DNA from: Dehalococcoidia bacterium
Lineage (GTDB): Bacteria > Chloroflexota > Dehalococcoidia > Tepidiformales > Tepidiformaceae
Direction of reading: 5' to 3'
Assembly: GCA_020850615.1 (NCBI GenBank)
Contig: JADZEI010000085.1
Location: 1 to 64,000 of the forward strand
Length of the DNA stretch: 64,000 nt
The position numbers and the translations under genes were made by a program. This document shows positions 48,708 through 57,745 of the stretch, in pieces. Positions within the stretch are counted from its first letter, which is position 1, and the number at the start of each line of letters is the position of its first letter. The notes under the pieces are model-generated. The model searched no databases. It worked only from the letters and a program-made list of their open reading frames with translations, and was not told the DNA's origin.

Positions 48708-50408
48708 ATGCGGATGAGCAAGCTCCTGTTCAAGACGCTCCGGGAAGTGCCGGCGGAGGCCGAGCTCCCGAGCCACCAGCTCCTCCTGCGGGCGGGGCTC
48801 GTGACGCCGCTGGCGGCGGGGCTGTACTGCTTCACGCCGCTCGGCTGGCGGGTCTTCCGCCGGATCGAGAACATCATCCGCGAGGAGATGGACCGCAGCG
48901 GCGCCCAGGAGGTGCACCTGCCGGCGCTCAGCCCGATCGAGCTCTGGGAGCAGTCCGGGCGGTCCGTAACGATGGGCCAGACGCTGTTCCGGCTGGCGGA
49001 CCGCAAGGAGCGCGGCTTCGCCCTCGGGCCGACGCACGAGGAGGTGGTCAGCTTCCTCGCTTCGCGGCACATCCAGAGCTACCGCGACCTGCCGGTGACC
49101 GTCTACCAGATCCAGACGAAGTTCCGGGACGAGCCGCGGCCGCGGGGCGGGCTCATCCGCCTGCGCGAGTTCACGATGAAGGACGCGTACAGCTTCGACG
49201 CGGGCTGGGAGGCGCTCGACACGTCCTACCAGCTGGCGTTCGACGCCTACATCCGCATCTTCGAGCGCGCGGGCGTGCCGGTGATCCCGGTGGCGGCCGA
49301 TAGCGGCGCGATCGGCGGCAAGGACAGTCAGGAGTTCGTCTTCCTGACGCCGAACGGCGAGGACGAGATCCTCCTCTGCCCCGGCTGCGGTTATGCCGCG
49401 AACGCCGAGAAGGCGGAGTTCCGGCGGCCCGACGCGGTCGCGGCCGAGGCGGCGCCGCTGGAGCGCGTTTCGACACCCGGCCAGAAGACGATCGCCGACC
49501 TCGCCGCGTTCCTCGGCATCGAGGCGCGCCAGACGGCCAAGGCCGTGTTCTACCGCGCCGACGGTAAGCCGGTGATGGCCATCGTCCGGGGCGACCTGGA
49601 CGTGAACGAGGTGAAGCTGAAGAACGCGCTCAAGGCGACCGCCCTGGAGGTGATGGAAGAGGCGCACGTGCGCGCGGCCGGGCTGGTCGCGGGCTCCGCG
49701 GGCCCGGTGGGTCTGCAGGGCGTGAAGACGGTGGCGGACCCGAGCGTGGTCGAGGCCGCGAACCTGGTGGCGGGTGCGAACGAAGCCGATGTGCACCTCC
49801 GGAACGTGAACCATGGCCGCGACTGGACGGCGGAGCTGGTCGCGGAGATCGCGCTGGCGCGGGCGGGCGATGCCTGCGCGCGCTGCGGCGCTGTCCTCGA
49901 AGCACGGCGTGGCATGGAGATGGGCCACGTCTTCAAGCTCGGGACGATGTACTCCGAGGCGATGGGCGTGCAGTACCTCGACGAGCAGGGCGAGCGGAAG
50001 CCCGCGGTCATGGGCTGCTACGGCATCGGTGTCGACCGGCTGATCGCGGCCTGCATCGAGGCGAACAACGACGCCAACGGGATTACCTGGCCGGCGGAAG
50101 TCGCGCCCTACGACGTGCACGTCGTGGCGCTGAACCTGGACCAGGAGGCGGTCGCGACGGCGCTGGCAGGGCTCGAAGCGGAGCTCGGCGCGGTGGGCCT
50201 CTCCGTGCTCGTCGACGACCGGCCGGACTCGGCGGGGATCAAGTTCAAGGACGCGGACCTGCTCGGCATCCCGGTGCGGCTCACGGTGAGCCCGCGGTCG
50301 CTGGAGAAGGGCGGATTCGAAATCCGCAACCGGCGGACGGGCGAGACCGACGTCGTGGGCGCGGCCGAGGTGGTCGGGCGGGTGCGCGGGGTGCTGGGGA
50401 TCGGTTAG
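48708..50408 (+). CDS. proS: Prolyl-tRNA synthetase, bacterial type
   Basis: This class II synthetase charges tRNA-Pro. The 566-residue protein is the bacterial form with an editing insert. Motif 1 is around PLGWRVFRRIENIIREEMDR, motif 2 is TKFRDEPRPRGGLIRLREF (shown here as one 19-residue stretch), and a YbaK-like insertion covers about residues 225-380 with GDLDVNEVKLKNAL. Motif 3 is MGCYGIGVDRLI, and the anticodon-binding domain ends the chain. AAGGGA precedes the ATG. Confidence 0.96.
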   Translation: MRMSKLLFKTLREVPAEAELPSHQLLLRAGLVTPLAAGLYCFTPLGWRVFRRIENIIREEMDRSGAQEVHLPALSPIELWEQSGRSVTMGQTLFRLADRKERGFALGPTHEEVVSFLASRHIQSYRDLPVTVYQIQTKFRDEPRPRGGLIRLREFTMKDAYSFDAGWEALDTSYQLAFDAYIRIFERAGVPVIPVAADSGAIGGKDSQEFVFLTPNGEDEILLCPGCGYAANAEKAEFRRPDAVAAEAAPLERVSTPGQKTIADLAAFLGIEARQTAKAVFYRADGKPVMAIVRGDLDVNEVKLKNALKATALEVMEEAHVRAAGLVAGSAGPVGLQGVKTVADPSVVEAANLVAGANEADVHLRNVNHGRDWTAELVAEIALARAGDACARCGAVLEARRGMEMGHVFKLGTMYSEAMGVQYLDEQGERKPAVMGCYGIGVDRLIAACIEANNDANGITWPAEVAPYDVHVVALNLDQEAVATALAGLEAELGAVGLSVLVDDRPDSAGIKFKDADLLGIPVRLTVSPRSLEKGGFEIRNRRTGETDVVGAAEVVGRVRGVLGIG

Positions 50409-50436
50409 CGGGCCGTGACCGCCGCTTGCCACGCCG

Positions 50437-50445
50437 TGCTATACT
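50437..50445 (+). promoter_or_regulatory. Extended -10 promoter of the nusA operon
   Basis: TGCTATACT is an extended -10 element (TG-N-TATACT), 29 bp past the proS stop. Transcription would start near 50452, just upstream of an intrinsic-terminator-like hairpin. Confidence 0.55.
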
Positions 50446-50469
50446 GCCGGGAGACGCATTCCTCACGGG

Positions 50470-50493
50470 AGTGGGCCACCGGCCCACTTTTTT
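50470..50493 (+). terminator. Intrinsic terminator in the nusA leader
   Basis: AGTGGGCC (50470-50477), loop ACC, GGCCCACT (50481-50488) with six T residues (50488-50493): an 8-bp stem and U-run. It ends 10 nt before the nusA ATG. It could terminate read-through from proS. Because a promoter lies between proS and the hairpin, it also sits in the nusA leader and could be an attenuator sensitive to NusA itself. Confidence 0.8.
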
Positions 50494-50503
50494 ATTGGGC
50501 ATT

Positions 50504-52018
50504 ATGAAGAGTGACTTTCTGCTTGCGATCAGCCAGCTGGCTGCCGAAAAGAACCTCGCACGGGAGATCGTGTTCGAGGCGGTAGAAGCCGCGCTCTCCT
50601 CCGCGTACCGCGGCAAGGACGAGAATTCGAACGTCTATGTGCGGATTGACCCCGATGCGGGCGACATCCACTACTACTCGCAGAAGACGGTCGTCGAGGA
50701 AGTCGAAGACGACGCGGTCGAGATTTCCGTCGCGCAGGCGAAGCGCTACAAGCCCGATGCCCAGGAAGGCGACGTCCTCGACTTCGAGATGCCCATCCCC
50801 GATGGGGCCGGGCGCATCGCTGCGCAGACGGCGAAGCAGGTCGTGCTCCAGCGGCTGCGCGAAGCGGAACGGGATGCGGTCTACGAGGAGTACTCCGGCA
50901 AGGAAGGCGAGATCATCGTCGGGACGGTGCAGCGGATTGAGCCGCGCCAGGCGATCATCGAGCTGAGCCGCGGCACGGAAGCGACGCTCCCGTCGAGCGA
51001 GCAGGTCCGCAACGAGCACCTGCGCGCCGGGCAGCGCCTGAAGGTCATCATCCTCAAGGTGGAGCGCGCGACCAAGGGCCCGCAGGTCATCGTCAGCCGC
51101 AGCCACCGGAGCCTGCTCCGCCGCCTGTTCGAGCTGGAAGTGCCGGAGATCAAGAGTGGCACCGTCGAGATCAAGTCGATCGCACGCGAAGGCGGCCATC
51201 GCAGCAAGGTGGCGGTGCATTCACGCCTGGCGAGCGTCGACCCGATCGGCGCCTGCGTCGGCATGCGCGGCAGCCGCATCCAGAACATCGTGAACGAGCT
51301 GACGGGCGAGCGGATCGACGTCATCAAGTGGGACCCGGATGCGGGGAACTTCGTTTCGAACGCGCTGAGCCCGGCGCAGGTGATCGAAGTCGAGATCGAC
51401 GAAGACGAGCACCGCGCATCGGTCGTGGTGCCGGACCGGATGCTGTCGCTCGCGATCGGCAAGGAAGGGCAAAACGCGCGGCTCGCGGCGAAGCTGACGG
51501 GCTGGCGGATCGACATTTCGAGCCAGGCGGCGAAGGAGCGCGGCGAAGAGGCCGCGCCATCGAGCTTCGCGCCGTTCGCCCCGGGCGAAGAGCCGGATAT
51601 CGACATCATCGAAGAGGCCGAGGAAGTGGCGGCGGCTGCGGAAGCCGCTCCGGCGCTCGAGCCGGTCGAGGTCGCGGCCACCCCTGCGGCGGAAGTGGAG
51701 CTGCCGGCGGCGCCTGCAGCCGAGGAGGAAGAGGAAGTCCTCTCCTTTGCGGCCGCGGTGGACCGGATGGCCATCCCCGACCGCGAGGAACGCGAGGCCG
51801 AGGACTACGGCGAGGAGGACGAGGAGGAGTACGAGGTGCCGACGATGATCGTGCCCGAAGAACGCCCCTCCGCGATCCGGTTCGCCGAAGACGTGCTGCC
51901 GCGCCAGGTCGTCGAGGAAGAGCCGAAGAAGCCAGTGCCGGCGAAGCGTCCGAAGCGCGCGCCGCGGTTCGAAGAGGAAGAAGACGAGGACTACGACTAC
52001 TCGGGTCGTATCCACTAA
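50504..52018 (+). CDS. nusA: Transcription termination/antitermination factor NusA
   Basis: This 504-residue NusA has its N-terminal RNA-polymerase-binding domain (1-125) and an S1 domain (about 130-198, [20 protein letters not shown]). Two KH domains follow, with [20 protein letters not shown] and [17 protein letters not shown]. From about residue 350 comes a long acidic, Ala/Glu-rich, probably disordered tail of 150 residues in place of the AR repeats of E. coli. No clear ribosome site precedes the ATG, which lies just past a terminator hairpin. rimP, often the gene before nusA, is absent. Confidence 0.95.
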   Translation: MKSDFLLAISQLAAEKNLAREIVFEAVEAALSSAYRGKDENSNVYVRIDPDAGDIHYYSQKTVVEEVEDDAVEISVAQAKRYKPDAQEGDVLDFEMPIPDGAGRIAAQTAKQVVLQRLREAERDAVYEEYSGKEGEIIVGTVQRIEPRQAIIELSRGTEATLPSSEQVRNEHLRAGQRLKVIILKVERATKGPQVIVSRSHRSLLRRLFELEVPEIKSGTVEIKSIAREGGHRSKVAVHSRLASVDPIGACVGMRGSRIQNIVNELTGERIDVIKWDPDAGNFVSNALSPAQVIEVEIDEDEHRASVVVPDRMLSLAIGKEGQNARLAAKLTGWRIDISSQAAKERGEEAAPSSFAPFAPGEEPDIDIIEEAEEVAAAAEAAPALEPVEVAATPAAEVELPAAPAAEEEEEVLSFAAAVDRMAIPDREEREAEDYGEEDEEEYEVPTMIVPEERPSAIRFAEDVLPRQVVEEEPKKPVPAKRPKRAPRFEEEEDEDYDYSGRIH

Positions 52019-52030
52019 AGGGAGACAGCG

Positions 52031-52330
52031 GTGAAGGGCCCGAAGCCGCGGCACGTGCCGCAGCGCACCTGCATCGGGTGCCGGCAGGAAGCGGGAAAAC
52101 GGGCCTTCATCCGGATTGTGCGGACGCCGGAGGGCCGCGTGGCGGTCGATGAGACGGGGCGGGCGAACGGCCGCGGCGCCTATCTGCACCCTGAACGCGC
52201 CTGTTGGGAGAGAGCGCTCAAAGGCGGTACAATAACCTACGCTCTAAAGATAGCCCCGGTGAAAGAGGACGTGGAGGCGCTGCGCGCCTTCGCTATGGCG
52301 CTCCCGGTTGAAGAAAGCGAAGGCATATGA
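52031..52330 (+). CDS. ylxR: YlxR (RnpM/DUF448) RNA-binding protein
   Basis: This 99-residue protein has the YlxR signature [20 protein letters not shown] and [21 protein letters not shown]. Family members bind RNA, and in Bacillus the protein (RnpM) interacts with RNase P. The position between nusA and infB is conserved across bacteria. GGGAGA lies before the GTG, and infB overlaps its stop by 4 bp. The C-terminal helix is acidic, unlike the basic core. Confidence 0.93.
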   Translation: MKGPKPRHVPQRTCIGCRQEAGKRAFIRIVRTPEGRVAVDETGRANGRGAYLHPERACWERALKGGTITYALKIAPVKEDVEALRAFAMALPVEESEGI

Positions 52331-54114
52331 CAGCACAACCATCGTCGAAGGTGAGGCAGGTCGAACTGCCCCCCGCGTTGACAGTGAAGGAGCTCGGCGA
52401 CTCGCTGAACGTGTCGCCCGTGGAAGTGATCAAGCGGCTGATGACGCACGGCGTCATGGCCTCGATCAACCAGACTGTGGACTACGACACGGCGGCGATT
52501 ATCGCGGTCGACCTCGGATTCGATCCGCTCGAGACGAAGCCCGAGCCGGTCGCGGCGCCCGCGGCGGCGGTCGACGAGGAGATCGAAGACGACCCGGCGA
52601 CGCTGAAGCCGCGCCCGCCGGTCGTGACCATCCTCGGCCACGTCGACCACGGCAAGACGAGCCTGCTCGACGCCATCCGGCGGACGAAGGTGGCCGCGGG
52701 CGAGGCGGGCGGTATCACGCAGCACATCGGCGCCTACCAGGTGGAGCGCGATGGCAAGCCGATCACGTTCATCGACACGCCGGGCCACGCCGCGTTTACG
52801 GCGATGCGCGCCCGCGGGGCGCAGGCGACGGACATCGCGGTGCTCGTGGTGGCCGCGGATGACGGCGTGATGCCGCAGACCATCGAAGCGATCGGCCACG
52901 CCCAGGCGGCGGGCGTGCCGATGATCGTGGCGATCAACAAGATGGACCGGGCGGAAGCGAACCCGGACCGGGTGAAGCAGCAGCTCACGGAACATAACGT
53001 GCTCGTCGAGGACTACGGCGGGGACGTGATCGCGGTGCCGGTTTCGGCGGCGAAGGGCACGGGCATCGACGACCTGCTCGAGACGATCAACCTCGTCGCG
53101 GAAGTGGGCGAGCTCAAGGCGAACCCGGACCGCGCGGCGAACGGCGTCGTCATCGAAGCCGAGCTCGACCCCGGCCGCGGCCCGGTGGCGACGCTGCTCG
53201 TGAAGGGCGGGACGCTGCACCAGGGCGACGCGATCGTGCTCGGCGAGATCAGCGGCAAGGTCAAGGCGATGTTCGACGACACGGGCAAGCGGTTCCGCGA
53301 TGCGGGGCCTTCCGCGCCGGCCGTGATCATGGGCCTCGAAGCGGTCCCGGAGGCCGGCGAGCGCTTCCTCATCGTTGGCGACGAGAAGCAGGCCCGCGCG
53401 ATCGTCGATGAGCGGCGGCGGCGGCGTGAGGCTGCGGAGCAGACGGACCACGCCCACGTCAACCTCGACACGCTCTTCAACGAGATCAGCGCCGGCAAGC
53501 TCAAGGAGCTGATCATCATCCTGAAGGCGGACGTGCGCGGCAGCTCGGAAGCGATCAAGGCATCGCTGGAGCGGCTGAGCACGGCCGAGGTGAAGGTGAA
53601 GACGATCTACGCTGCCACCGGCAACGTGAACGACAACGACGTCATGCTCGCGGAAGCGTCGAACGGCATCATCATCGCGTTCAACACGAAGGTGGACCCC
53701 TCGGCGAAGAAGCGGTCGGAGGCGGTGGGCGTCGAAATCCGGTCGTACAACATCATCTACCAGCTCCTCGAGGACATCGAGAAGGCGCTCGTGGGCATGC
53801 TCGAGCCGGTGTTCCACACCGTGGTCGACGGCCACGCGGAAGTGCGCGCGGTGTTCAAGTCGAGCCGCCTTGGCGGCATCGCCGGTTGCTACGTGACGGA
53901 CGGGACGATCAAGCGCAGCTCGAGCGTGAAGGTGCTCCGGCGCGGCGAAGAGCTCGCGATCGGGCGCTGCGAGGGCCTCAAGCGCCTGAAGGACGACGTG
54001 CGCGAAGTGCAGGCGGGCTACGAATGCGGCGTGGTGATCAGCGGGTTCGACAAGTTCCAGGAAGGGGACGTGCTCGAGTTCTTCCACCAGGAGCAGGCGG
54101 CCCGCACGGCCTGA
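52327..54114 (+). CDS. infB: Translation initiation factor IF-2
   Basis: This 595-residue IF-2 is the short type, with only about 90 residues before the G domain: one IF2_N segment with [21 protein letters not shown]. The G domain has [31 protein letters not shown] and NKMD. The domain II barrel, domain III and C-terminal fMet-tRNA-binding C2 domain follow with the expected [11 protein letters not shown] near the end. The ATG overlaps the ylxR stop. It lacks the long charged N-terminal extension of many bacteria. Confidence 0.97.
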   Translation: MTAQPSSKVRQVELPPALTVKELGDSLNVSPVEVIKRLMTHGVMASINQTVDYDTAAIIAVDLGFDPLETKPEPVAAPAAAVDEEIEDDPATLKPRPPVVTILGHVDHGKTSLLDAIRRTKVAAGEAGGITQHIGAYQVERDGKPITFIDTPGHAAFTAMRARGAQATDIAVLVVAADDGVMPQTIEAIGHAQAAGVPMIVAINKMDRAEANPDRVKQQLTEHNVLVEDYGGDVIAVPVSAAKGTGIDDLLETINLVAEVGELKANPDRAANGVVIEAELDPGRGPVATLLVKGGTLHQGDAIVLGEISGKVKAMFDDTGKRFRDAGPSAPAVIMGLEAVPEAGERFLIVGDEKQARAIVDERRRRREAAEQTDHAHVNLDTLFNEISAGKLKELIIILKADVRGSSEAIKASLERLSTAEVKVKTIYAATGNVNDNDVMLAEASNGIIIAFNTKVDPSAKKRSEAVGVEIRSYNIIYQLLEDIEKALVGMLEPVFHTVVDGHAEVRAVFKSSRLGGIAGCYVTDGTIKRSSSVKVLRRGEELAIGRCEGLKRLKDDVREVQAGYECGVVISGFDKFQEGDVLEFFHQEQAARTA

Positions 54115-54118
54115 GCCG

Positions 54119-54496
54119 ATGACACGCCGCACCGACCGCGTGAATGAGCTCCTCCGCGAGGAGCTCAGCAACCTGCTGCTGCGCGGGCTCAAGGACCCGC
54201 GGGTGTCGCACGGCCTCGTCACCATCACCGAGGTGCGCACGTCGCCGGACCTGCGCCATGCGACCGTGTATGTGTCGCACCTGGGCGACGAGGGGGAGCG
54301 GGCGGGCGTGCTCGACGGGCTGACGCACGCGGCGCACTACCTCCACAACGAGCTCGTGAAGCGGCTGGACCTGCGCAACGTGCCCGAGCTGCTCTTCCGG
54401 TTCGACCCGTCGATCGAGCGCGGCGACCGGCTGGCGCAGCTCATCCACAAGGTCTCTACGGAGCGCGGCGAGACGCCGGGCGCGGACCCGGAGTAG
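54119..54496 (+). CDS. rbfA: Ribosome-binding factor A
   Basis: RbfA is a 30S maturation factor with a KH-type fold. The 125-residue protein has RVNELLREELSNLLLRGLKDPRV, VTITEVRTSPDLRHATVYVSHLG and KRLDLRNVPELLFRFDPSIERGDRL (each shortened in the usual way when aligned). It begins 4 bp after infB. Length and motif order are normal. Confidence 0.95.
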   Translation: MTRRTDRVNELLREELSNLLLRGLKDPRVSHGLVTITEVRTSPDLRHATVYVSHLGDEGERAGVLDGLTHAAHYLHNELVKRLDLRNVPELLFRFDPSIERGDRLAQLIHKVSTERGETPGADPE

Positions 54497-54498
54497 CG

Positions 54499-55422
54499 GT
54501 GGCGAGGGGCCGGGACGAGGGGCCGGCGGGAATCCTCCTGGTCGACAAGGCGCAGGGCTGGACCAGCCACGACGTGGTGGCGAAGGCGCGCGGCATCTGC
54601 CGCCAGCGGCGCATGGGCCACACGGGCACGCTGGACCCGATGGCGACGGGGCTGCTCGTGCTCTGCCTGGGGCGGGCGACGCGGCTCGTCGAATACATAA
54701 CGGCACACGACAAGCAGTACGAGGGCGTCATCCGGCTCGGCGAGACGACGGACACGGACGACGCCGAGGGCACAGTAGTGGCGACGGCGCCGGTGCCCGC
54801 GCTCGACGACGGCGTTCTGCGGGAGCTCGAACGGCGGTTTACGGGCGTGCTCATGCAGCGGCCGCCGGCGTATTCGGCGGTGAAGGTCGAGGGGCAGCGC
54901 GCGTACGCCGTGGCACGCCGCGGCGGTGCGGTCGAGCTCGCGGAGCGGCCCGTGCGCGTGGACCGCATGTCGCTCGCGGTCACCGGGCCGGGCGAGGTGC
55001 GCATCAGCGTCACCTGCGGGCCGGGCACGTACATCCGGAGCCTCGCGCGGGACGTGGGGGCGGCGCTGGGATGCGGGGCGCACCTCTCGGCGCTGCGGCG
55101 CACCAGGAGTGGCCGGTTCAGCGTCGAGGAGGCGGTGTCGCTCGACGAGCTGGAGCGCATCGTGCGTGCGGGCGCCCTCGAAGATGTGCTGCGCGCGCCG
55201 GACGAGGGGCTCGCGAGCGAGCCCGCGGCGATCCTTTCGGAGGAGCATGGCGGGCAACTGCTGCACGGCGGGACGTGCCGCACGGAGCCCCCGGGCGAGC
55301 CGCCAATCGAGGTCGTGCGGGTGTACGACGCAGGAGGGCGGTTCCTCGCTGTGGGGCGGCTGGACGCGGCGGGGACGGTGTCGCCGGTGAAGGTTGTGGG
55401 GCCGATTCCCGGATTCGACTAG
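54499..55422 (+). CDS. truB: tRNA pseudouridine(55) synthase TruB
   Basis: TruB makes pseudouridine 55 in the T-arm of tRNAs. The 307-residue protein has GILLVDKAQGWTSHDVV, the catalytic Asp in HTGTLDPMATGLL, YEGVIRLGETTDTDDAEG and a C-terminal PUA-like region after about residue 235. It starts with GTG, with GGAG a few bases upstream in the end of rbfA. It is the last gene of the nusA operon. Confidence 0.95.
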   Translation: MARGRDEGPAGILLVDKAQGWTSHDVVAKARGICRQRRMGHTGTLDPMATGLLVLCLGRATRLVEYITAHDKQYEGVIRLGETTDTDDAEGTVVATAPVPALDDGVLRELERRFTGVLMQRPPAYSAVKVEGQRAYAVARRGGAVELAERPVRVDRMSLAVTGPGEVRISVTCGPGTYIRSLARDVGAALGCGAHLSALRRTRSGRFSVEEAVSLDELERIVRAGALEDVLRAPDEGLASEPAAILSEEHGGQLLHGGTCRTEPPGEPPIEVVRVYDAGGRFLAVGRLDAAGTVSPVKVVGPIPGFD

Positions 55423-55478
55423 TTATGTCCTGTCCGGATTCGGGCAGGAATTGACACGAATCCGGCTGGTTGTATCAT
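55409..55478 (+). promoter_or_regulatory. Promoter with three CCGGATTCG boxes
   Basis: TTGACA (55451-55456), 16 nt and TATCAT (55473-55478) form a strong promoter for the zinc-ribbon peptide. CCGGATTCG occurs at 55409-55417, again at 55434-55442, and inverted (CGAATCCGG) at 55457-55465. The last two are perfect 9-bp arms flanking the -35 box; the first lies in the truB 3' end. This is a likely operator cluster. Confidence 0.6.
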
Positions 55479-55541
55479 CGCGGAAAGGGGACGGAGAGTG
55501 CCGGAGCATCTGCTTACGCACTAATACATTTCTGGCCGTCC

Positions 55542-55561
55542 CGTCCGCAGGTTTGCGGACG
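55542..55561 (+). promoter_or_regulatory. Leader hairpin before the zinc-ribbon peptide
   Basis: CGTCCGCA (55542-55549), loop GGTT, TGCGGACG (55554-55561): a perfect 8-bp stem immediately upstream of GAAGGAGG, the ribosome site of the GTG at 55575. The leader is about 90 nt. The hairpin could stabilise the mRNA or modulate access to the ribosome site. Confidence 0.5.
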
Positions 55562-55574
55562 TGAAGGAGGACCC

Positions 55575-55715
55575 GTGGAAGCCTATTGCCTGAAGTGCCG
55601 GGAGAAGCGGGAGATGAAGGATCCCAAGGCCATCACGATGAAGAACGGCAAGCCGGCCACCGAGGGTTCGTGCCCGGTCTGCAGCACCCGGATGTTCAAG
55701 ATCGGCAAGGCGTAG
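55575..55715 (+). CDS. DUF5679-type zinc-ribbon peptide
   Basis: This 46-residue peptide has YCLKCREKREMKD and GSCPVCSTRMFKIG, two CxxC pairs separated by a lysine-rich loop (KAITMKNGKPATEG), the layout of DUF5679. A strong AAGGAGG precedes the GTG. It has its own promoter with palindromic boxes and a leader hairpin, unusual investment for so small a gene. Nucleic-acid or ribosome binding is plausible but unproven. Confidence 0.85.
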   Translation: MEAYCLKCREKREMKDPKAITMKNGKPATEGSCPVCSTRMFKIGKA

Positions 55716-55738
55716 CCTCAGGCCGACGTTGGGACGCA

Positions 55739-55767
55739 GACGGGCGGCCGGGAATCGGCCGCCCGTC
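55739..55767. terminator. Bidirectional hairpin between convergent genes
   Basis: A 12-bp perfect stem, arms 55739-55750 and 55756-55767 with loop GGAAT, lies between the zinc-ribbon stop and the hisN stop. It has no U-run on either side, so it is a terminator-like structure rather than a classic intrinsic terminator. Confidence 0.55.
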
Positions 55768-55788
55768 GCCATACCCGGCGCCCGCGCG

Positions 55789-56565
55789 TCAGGCGCGGAG
55801 GATGGCGAGCAGCTCCTCGTGGAGGATGCCGTTGCTCGCCACGACCGAATCGCCGACGCCGTCGGTACCCTGCCAGGTGGTCATGCGGCCGCCGGCCTCG
55901 GTGATCACGGGGTAGAGGGCCGCCGCATCCCAGATGTTCATCACCGGGTCGAGCATGATGTCCGCCCGGCCCGCGGCGACGAGCAGGTAGCCGTAGCAGT
56001 CGCCCCAGGTGCGCAGCAGCCCCGCGCGGTCGTTCAGGGCGGCGAAGGCGGCGGGGTGGTAGCGCGGCATGCGCTGGAAGCTCGTAATCAGCACCGTCGC
56101 ATCGGCGAGCGCGGCCGTGTCCGATACGTGCGCCGGCTGGCCGTTGATCCAGGCGCCACAACCGGTCGCGGCCGATGCGGTCTCGCCGGCCGCATGGCAG
56201 GCGATGACGCCCACCACAGGCTGGCCGTCCCGTTCGAGTGCGACGAGGGTGCCGAAGAGCGGCACCCCGTGGACGAACGATTTCGTGCCGTCGATGGGGT
56301 CCAGGATCCAGCGGTGGCGGCCGTCGCCCGGGGTTTCGCCGAACTCCTCGCCGAGGACCCCGTGGCCCGGGCACTCGCGCGCGAGGAAGGCGCGGATCGC
56401 CTCCTCGGCGTTGCGGTCGGCGAGCGTGACGGGCGTGCGGTCGGCCTTGAGCTCGACGGCGATGCCCGAGCGGAAGAGCGGCATGACCACCTCGCCGGCG
56501 ATGCGCGCGGCTTCGCGGGCGATAGCGAGGAGCTCGCGCAGGTCGCCGGTGTCCGGGTCGCTCAC
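55789..56565 (-). CDS. hisN: Histidinol-phosphatase, inositol-monophosphatase type
   Basis: This 258-residue Mg-dependent phosphatase of the IMPase fold has VELKADRTPVTLADRNAEEAI, GHGVLGEEFGE, the metal site WILDPIDGTKSFVHG and C-terminal MNIWDAAALYPVITEAGG. The PVT.ADR start and GDCYGYLLVAAGRAD segment are characteristic of HisN rather than inositol phosphatase, fitting the hisF/hisI genes at the window start. The GTG overlaps the aldo-keto reductase stop by 4 bp (GTGA). Inositol phosphatase activity remains an alternative. Confidence 0.82.
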   Translation of the reverse strand: MSDPDTGDLRELLAIAREAARIAGEVVMPLFRSGIAVELKADRTPVTLADRNAEEAIRAFLARECPGHGVLGEEFGETPGDGRHRWILDPIDGTKSFVHGVPLFGTLVALERDGQPVVGVIACHAAGETASAATGCGAWINGQPAHVSDTAALADATVLITSFQRMPRYHPAAFAALNDRAGLLRTWGDCYGYLLVAAGRADIMLDPVMNIWDAAALYPVITEAGGRMTTWQGTDGVGDSVVASNGILHEELLAILRA

Positions 56566-57554
56566 CGGGCCGAGTCCCCGAGCCGGTACGGGCGGGTGAG
56601 CTCGTCCAGGCGCTGCTTCAGGTCCGCCGGGAGCGGCGCATCGAGCGCGGCGATGACCGGTTCGAGCTGCTCCGGGCGGCTGGCGCCGATGATAGGTGCG
56701 GTGATGACCGGGTTCGCGAGCACCCAGGCGACGGCGAGCTGGGGCATCGGCAGCCCGGCTTCGGCGGCCAGCGGGCGGATCTGCTCGACGGTTTCGAACA
56801 TGCCTTCGTGCCAGTAGCGGTCCTGGTAGCGCGGGCCGGCCGTGCCAAGGGTGAAGCGCGAGCCCTCCTCGGGGCCGGCGTCGCGGCTGTGCTTGCCGGT
56901 GAGGAGGCCGCCGGCGAGCGGGTTGTAGGGGATGACGCCGATGCCCTCTTCGCCGCATAGGGGCAGGAGCTCGCGCTCGATCTCGCGGAAGAGCAGGTTG
57001 TAGCGCGGCTGGACCGAATCGAAGCGGACGACGTTCATCGCCTCGCTGCGGCCGATGGCGCGGGCGACCTGGTAAGCGAGGAAGTTCGAGCAGCCGACGT
57101 AGCGCACCTTGCCCGCGCGGACGACGTCTTCGAGCGCGCGGAGCGTCTCATCGATCGGCGTCTCGGGGTCGTAGCCGTGGAGCTGGTAGAGGTCGACATA
57201 GTCGGTCTGGAGGCGGCGCAGCGAGGCGTCGACGGCGTCGAGGATGTGCTTGCGGGAGTTGCCGCGGTCCCAGCGGCGGCGAGAAGTGGCCGCGAAGCAC
57301 TTCGTGGCGAGGACGACCTCGTGGCGGCGGCCCTGCATCCAGCGGCCGATGATCTCCTCGGTGCGGCCGATCGTCTCCAGCGTGCCGCCGATCGGGTAGG
57401 CGTCGGCGGTATCGAGGAAGGTGACGCCGGCGTCGAAGGCGCGGTTGAGGATCTGCACGGAGTCCTGTTCGTTGCACTGCAGCCCGAAGGTCATGGTGCC
57501 GAGGCAGAGGCGGGAGACCTGGAGGCCGGTCCGGCCGAGGCGGGTGTACTGCAC
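56562..57554 (-). CDS. Aldo/keto reductase
   Basis: This 330-residue NADPH-dependent AKR barrel has RLGRTGLQVSRLCLGTMTFG, FLDTADAYPIG with the catalytic Asp and Tyr, VVLATKCF with the catalytic Lys, DYVDLYQLHGYDP with the catalytic His and VIPYNPLAGGLLTGKH. It resembles the YajO/AKR11-like potassium-channel-beta group; the substrate is unknown. The GTG at 57554 has AGGAG 6 nt upstream. hisN is coupled downstream. It is divergent from the FHA gene. Confidence 0.88.
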   Translation of the reverse strand: MQYTRLGRTGLQVSRLCLGTMTFGLQCNEQDSVQILNRAFDAGVTFLDTADAYPIGGTLETIGRTEEIIGRWMQGRRHEVVLATKCFAATSRRRWDRGNSRKHILDAVDASLRRLQTDYVDLYQLHGYDPETPIDETLRALEDVVRAGKVRYVGCSNFLAYQVARAIGRSEAMNVVRFDSVQPRYNLLFREIERELLPLCGEEGIGVIPYNPLAGGLLTGKHSRDAGPEEGSRFTLGTAGPRYQDRYWHEGMFETVEQIRPLAAEAGLPMPQLAVAWVLANPVITAPIIGASRPEQLEPVIAALDAPLPADLKQRLDELTRPYRLGDSAR

Positions 57555-57692
57555 TGGGAGCTCCTGGGTGGGGTGGCGTGCATTATCGCCCATCGGCCCG
57601 GCACCCTCACGCCGCGCCGATGAAGTCCGCATTGCGACGGGGCCGGGATCCGGCGACAGCGGCGCTGCGTGTGCAAGCACGGCCCCGGGCGG

Positions 57693-57743
57693 TATAGACT
57701 GCCAGCCACACCCGTCCTTATCAGCGGGTGTCCGAAGGACGGG
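57693..57743 (+). promoter_or_regulatory. Promoter and Shine-Dalgarno-sequestering hairpin of the FHA gene
   Basis: TATAGA (57693-57698) is a likely -10 box. In the leader, CCCGTCCTT (57711-57719) is the exact complement of AAGGACGGG (57735-57743), 15 nt apart. The right arm contains the purine-rich ribosome site and ends 2 nt before the ATG. Pairing would hide the ribosome site until melted or bound. Confidence 0.5.
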
Positions 57744-57745
57744 GC

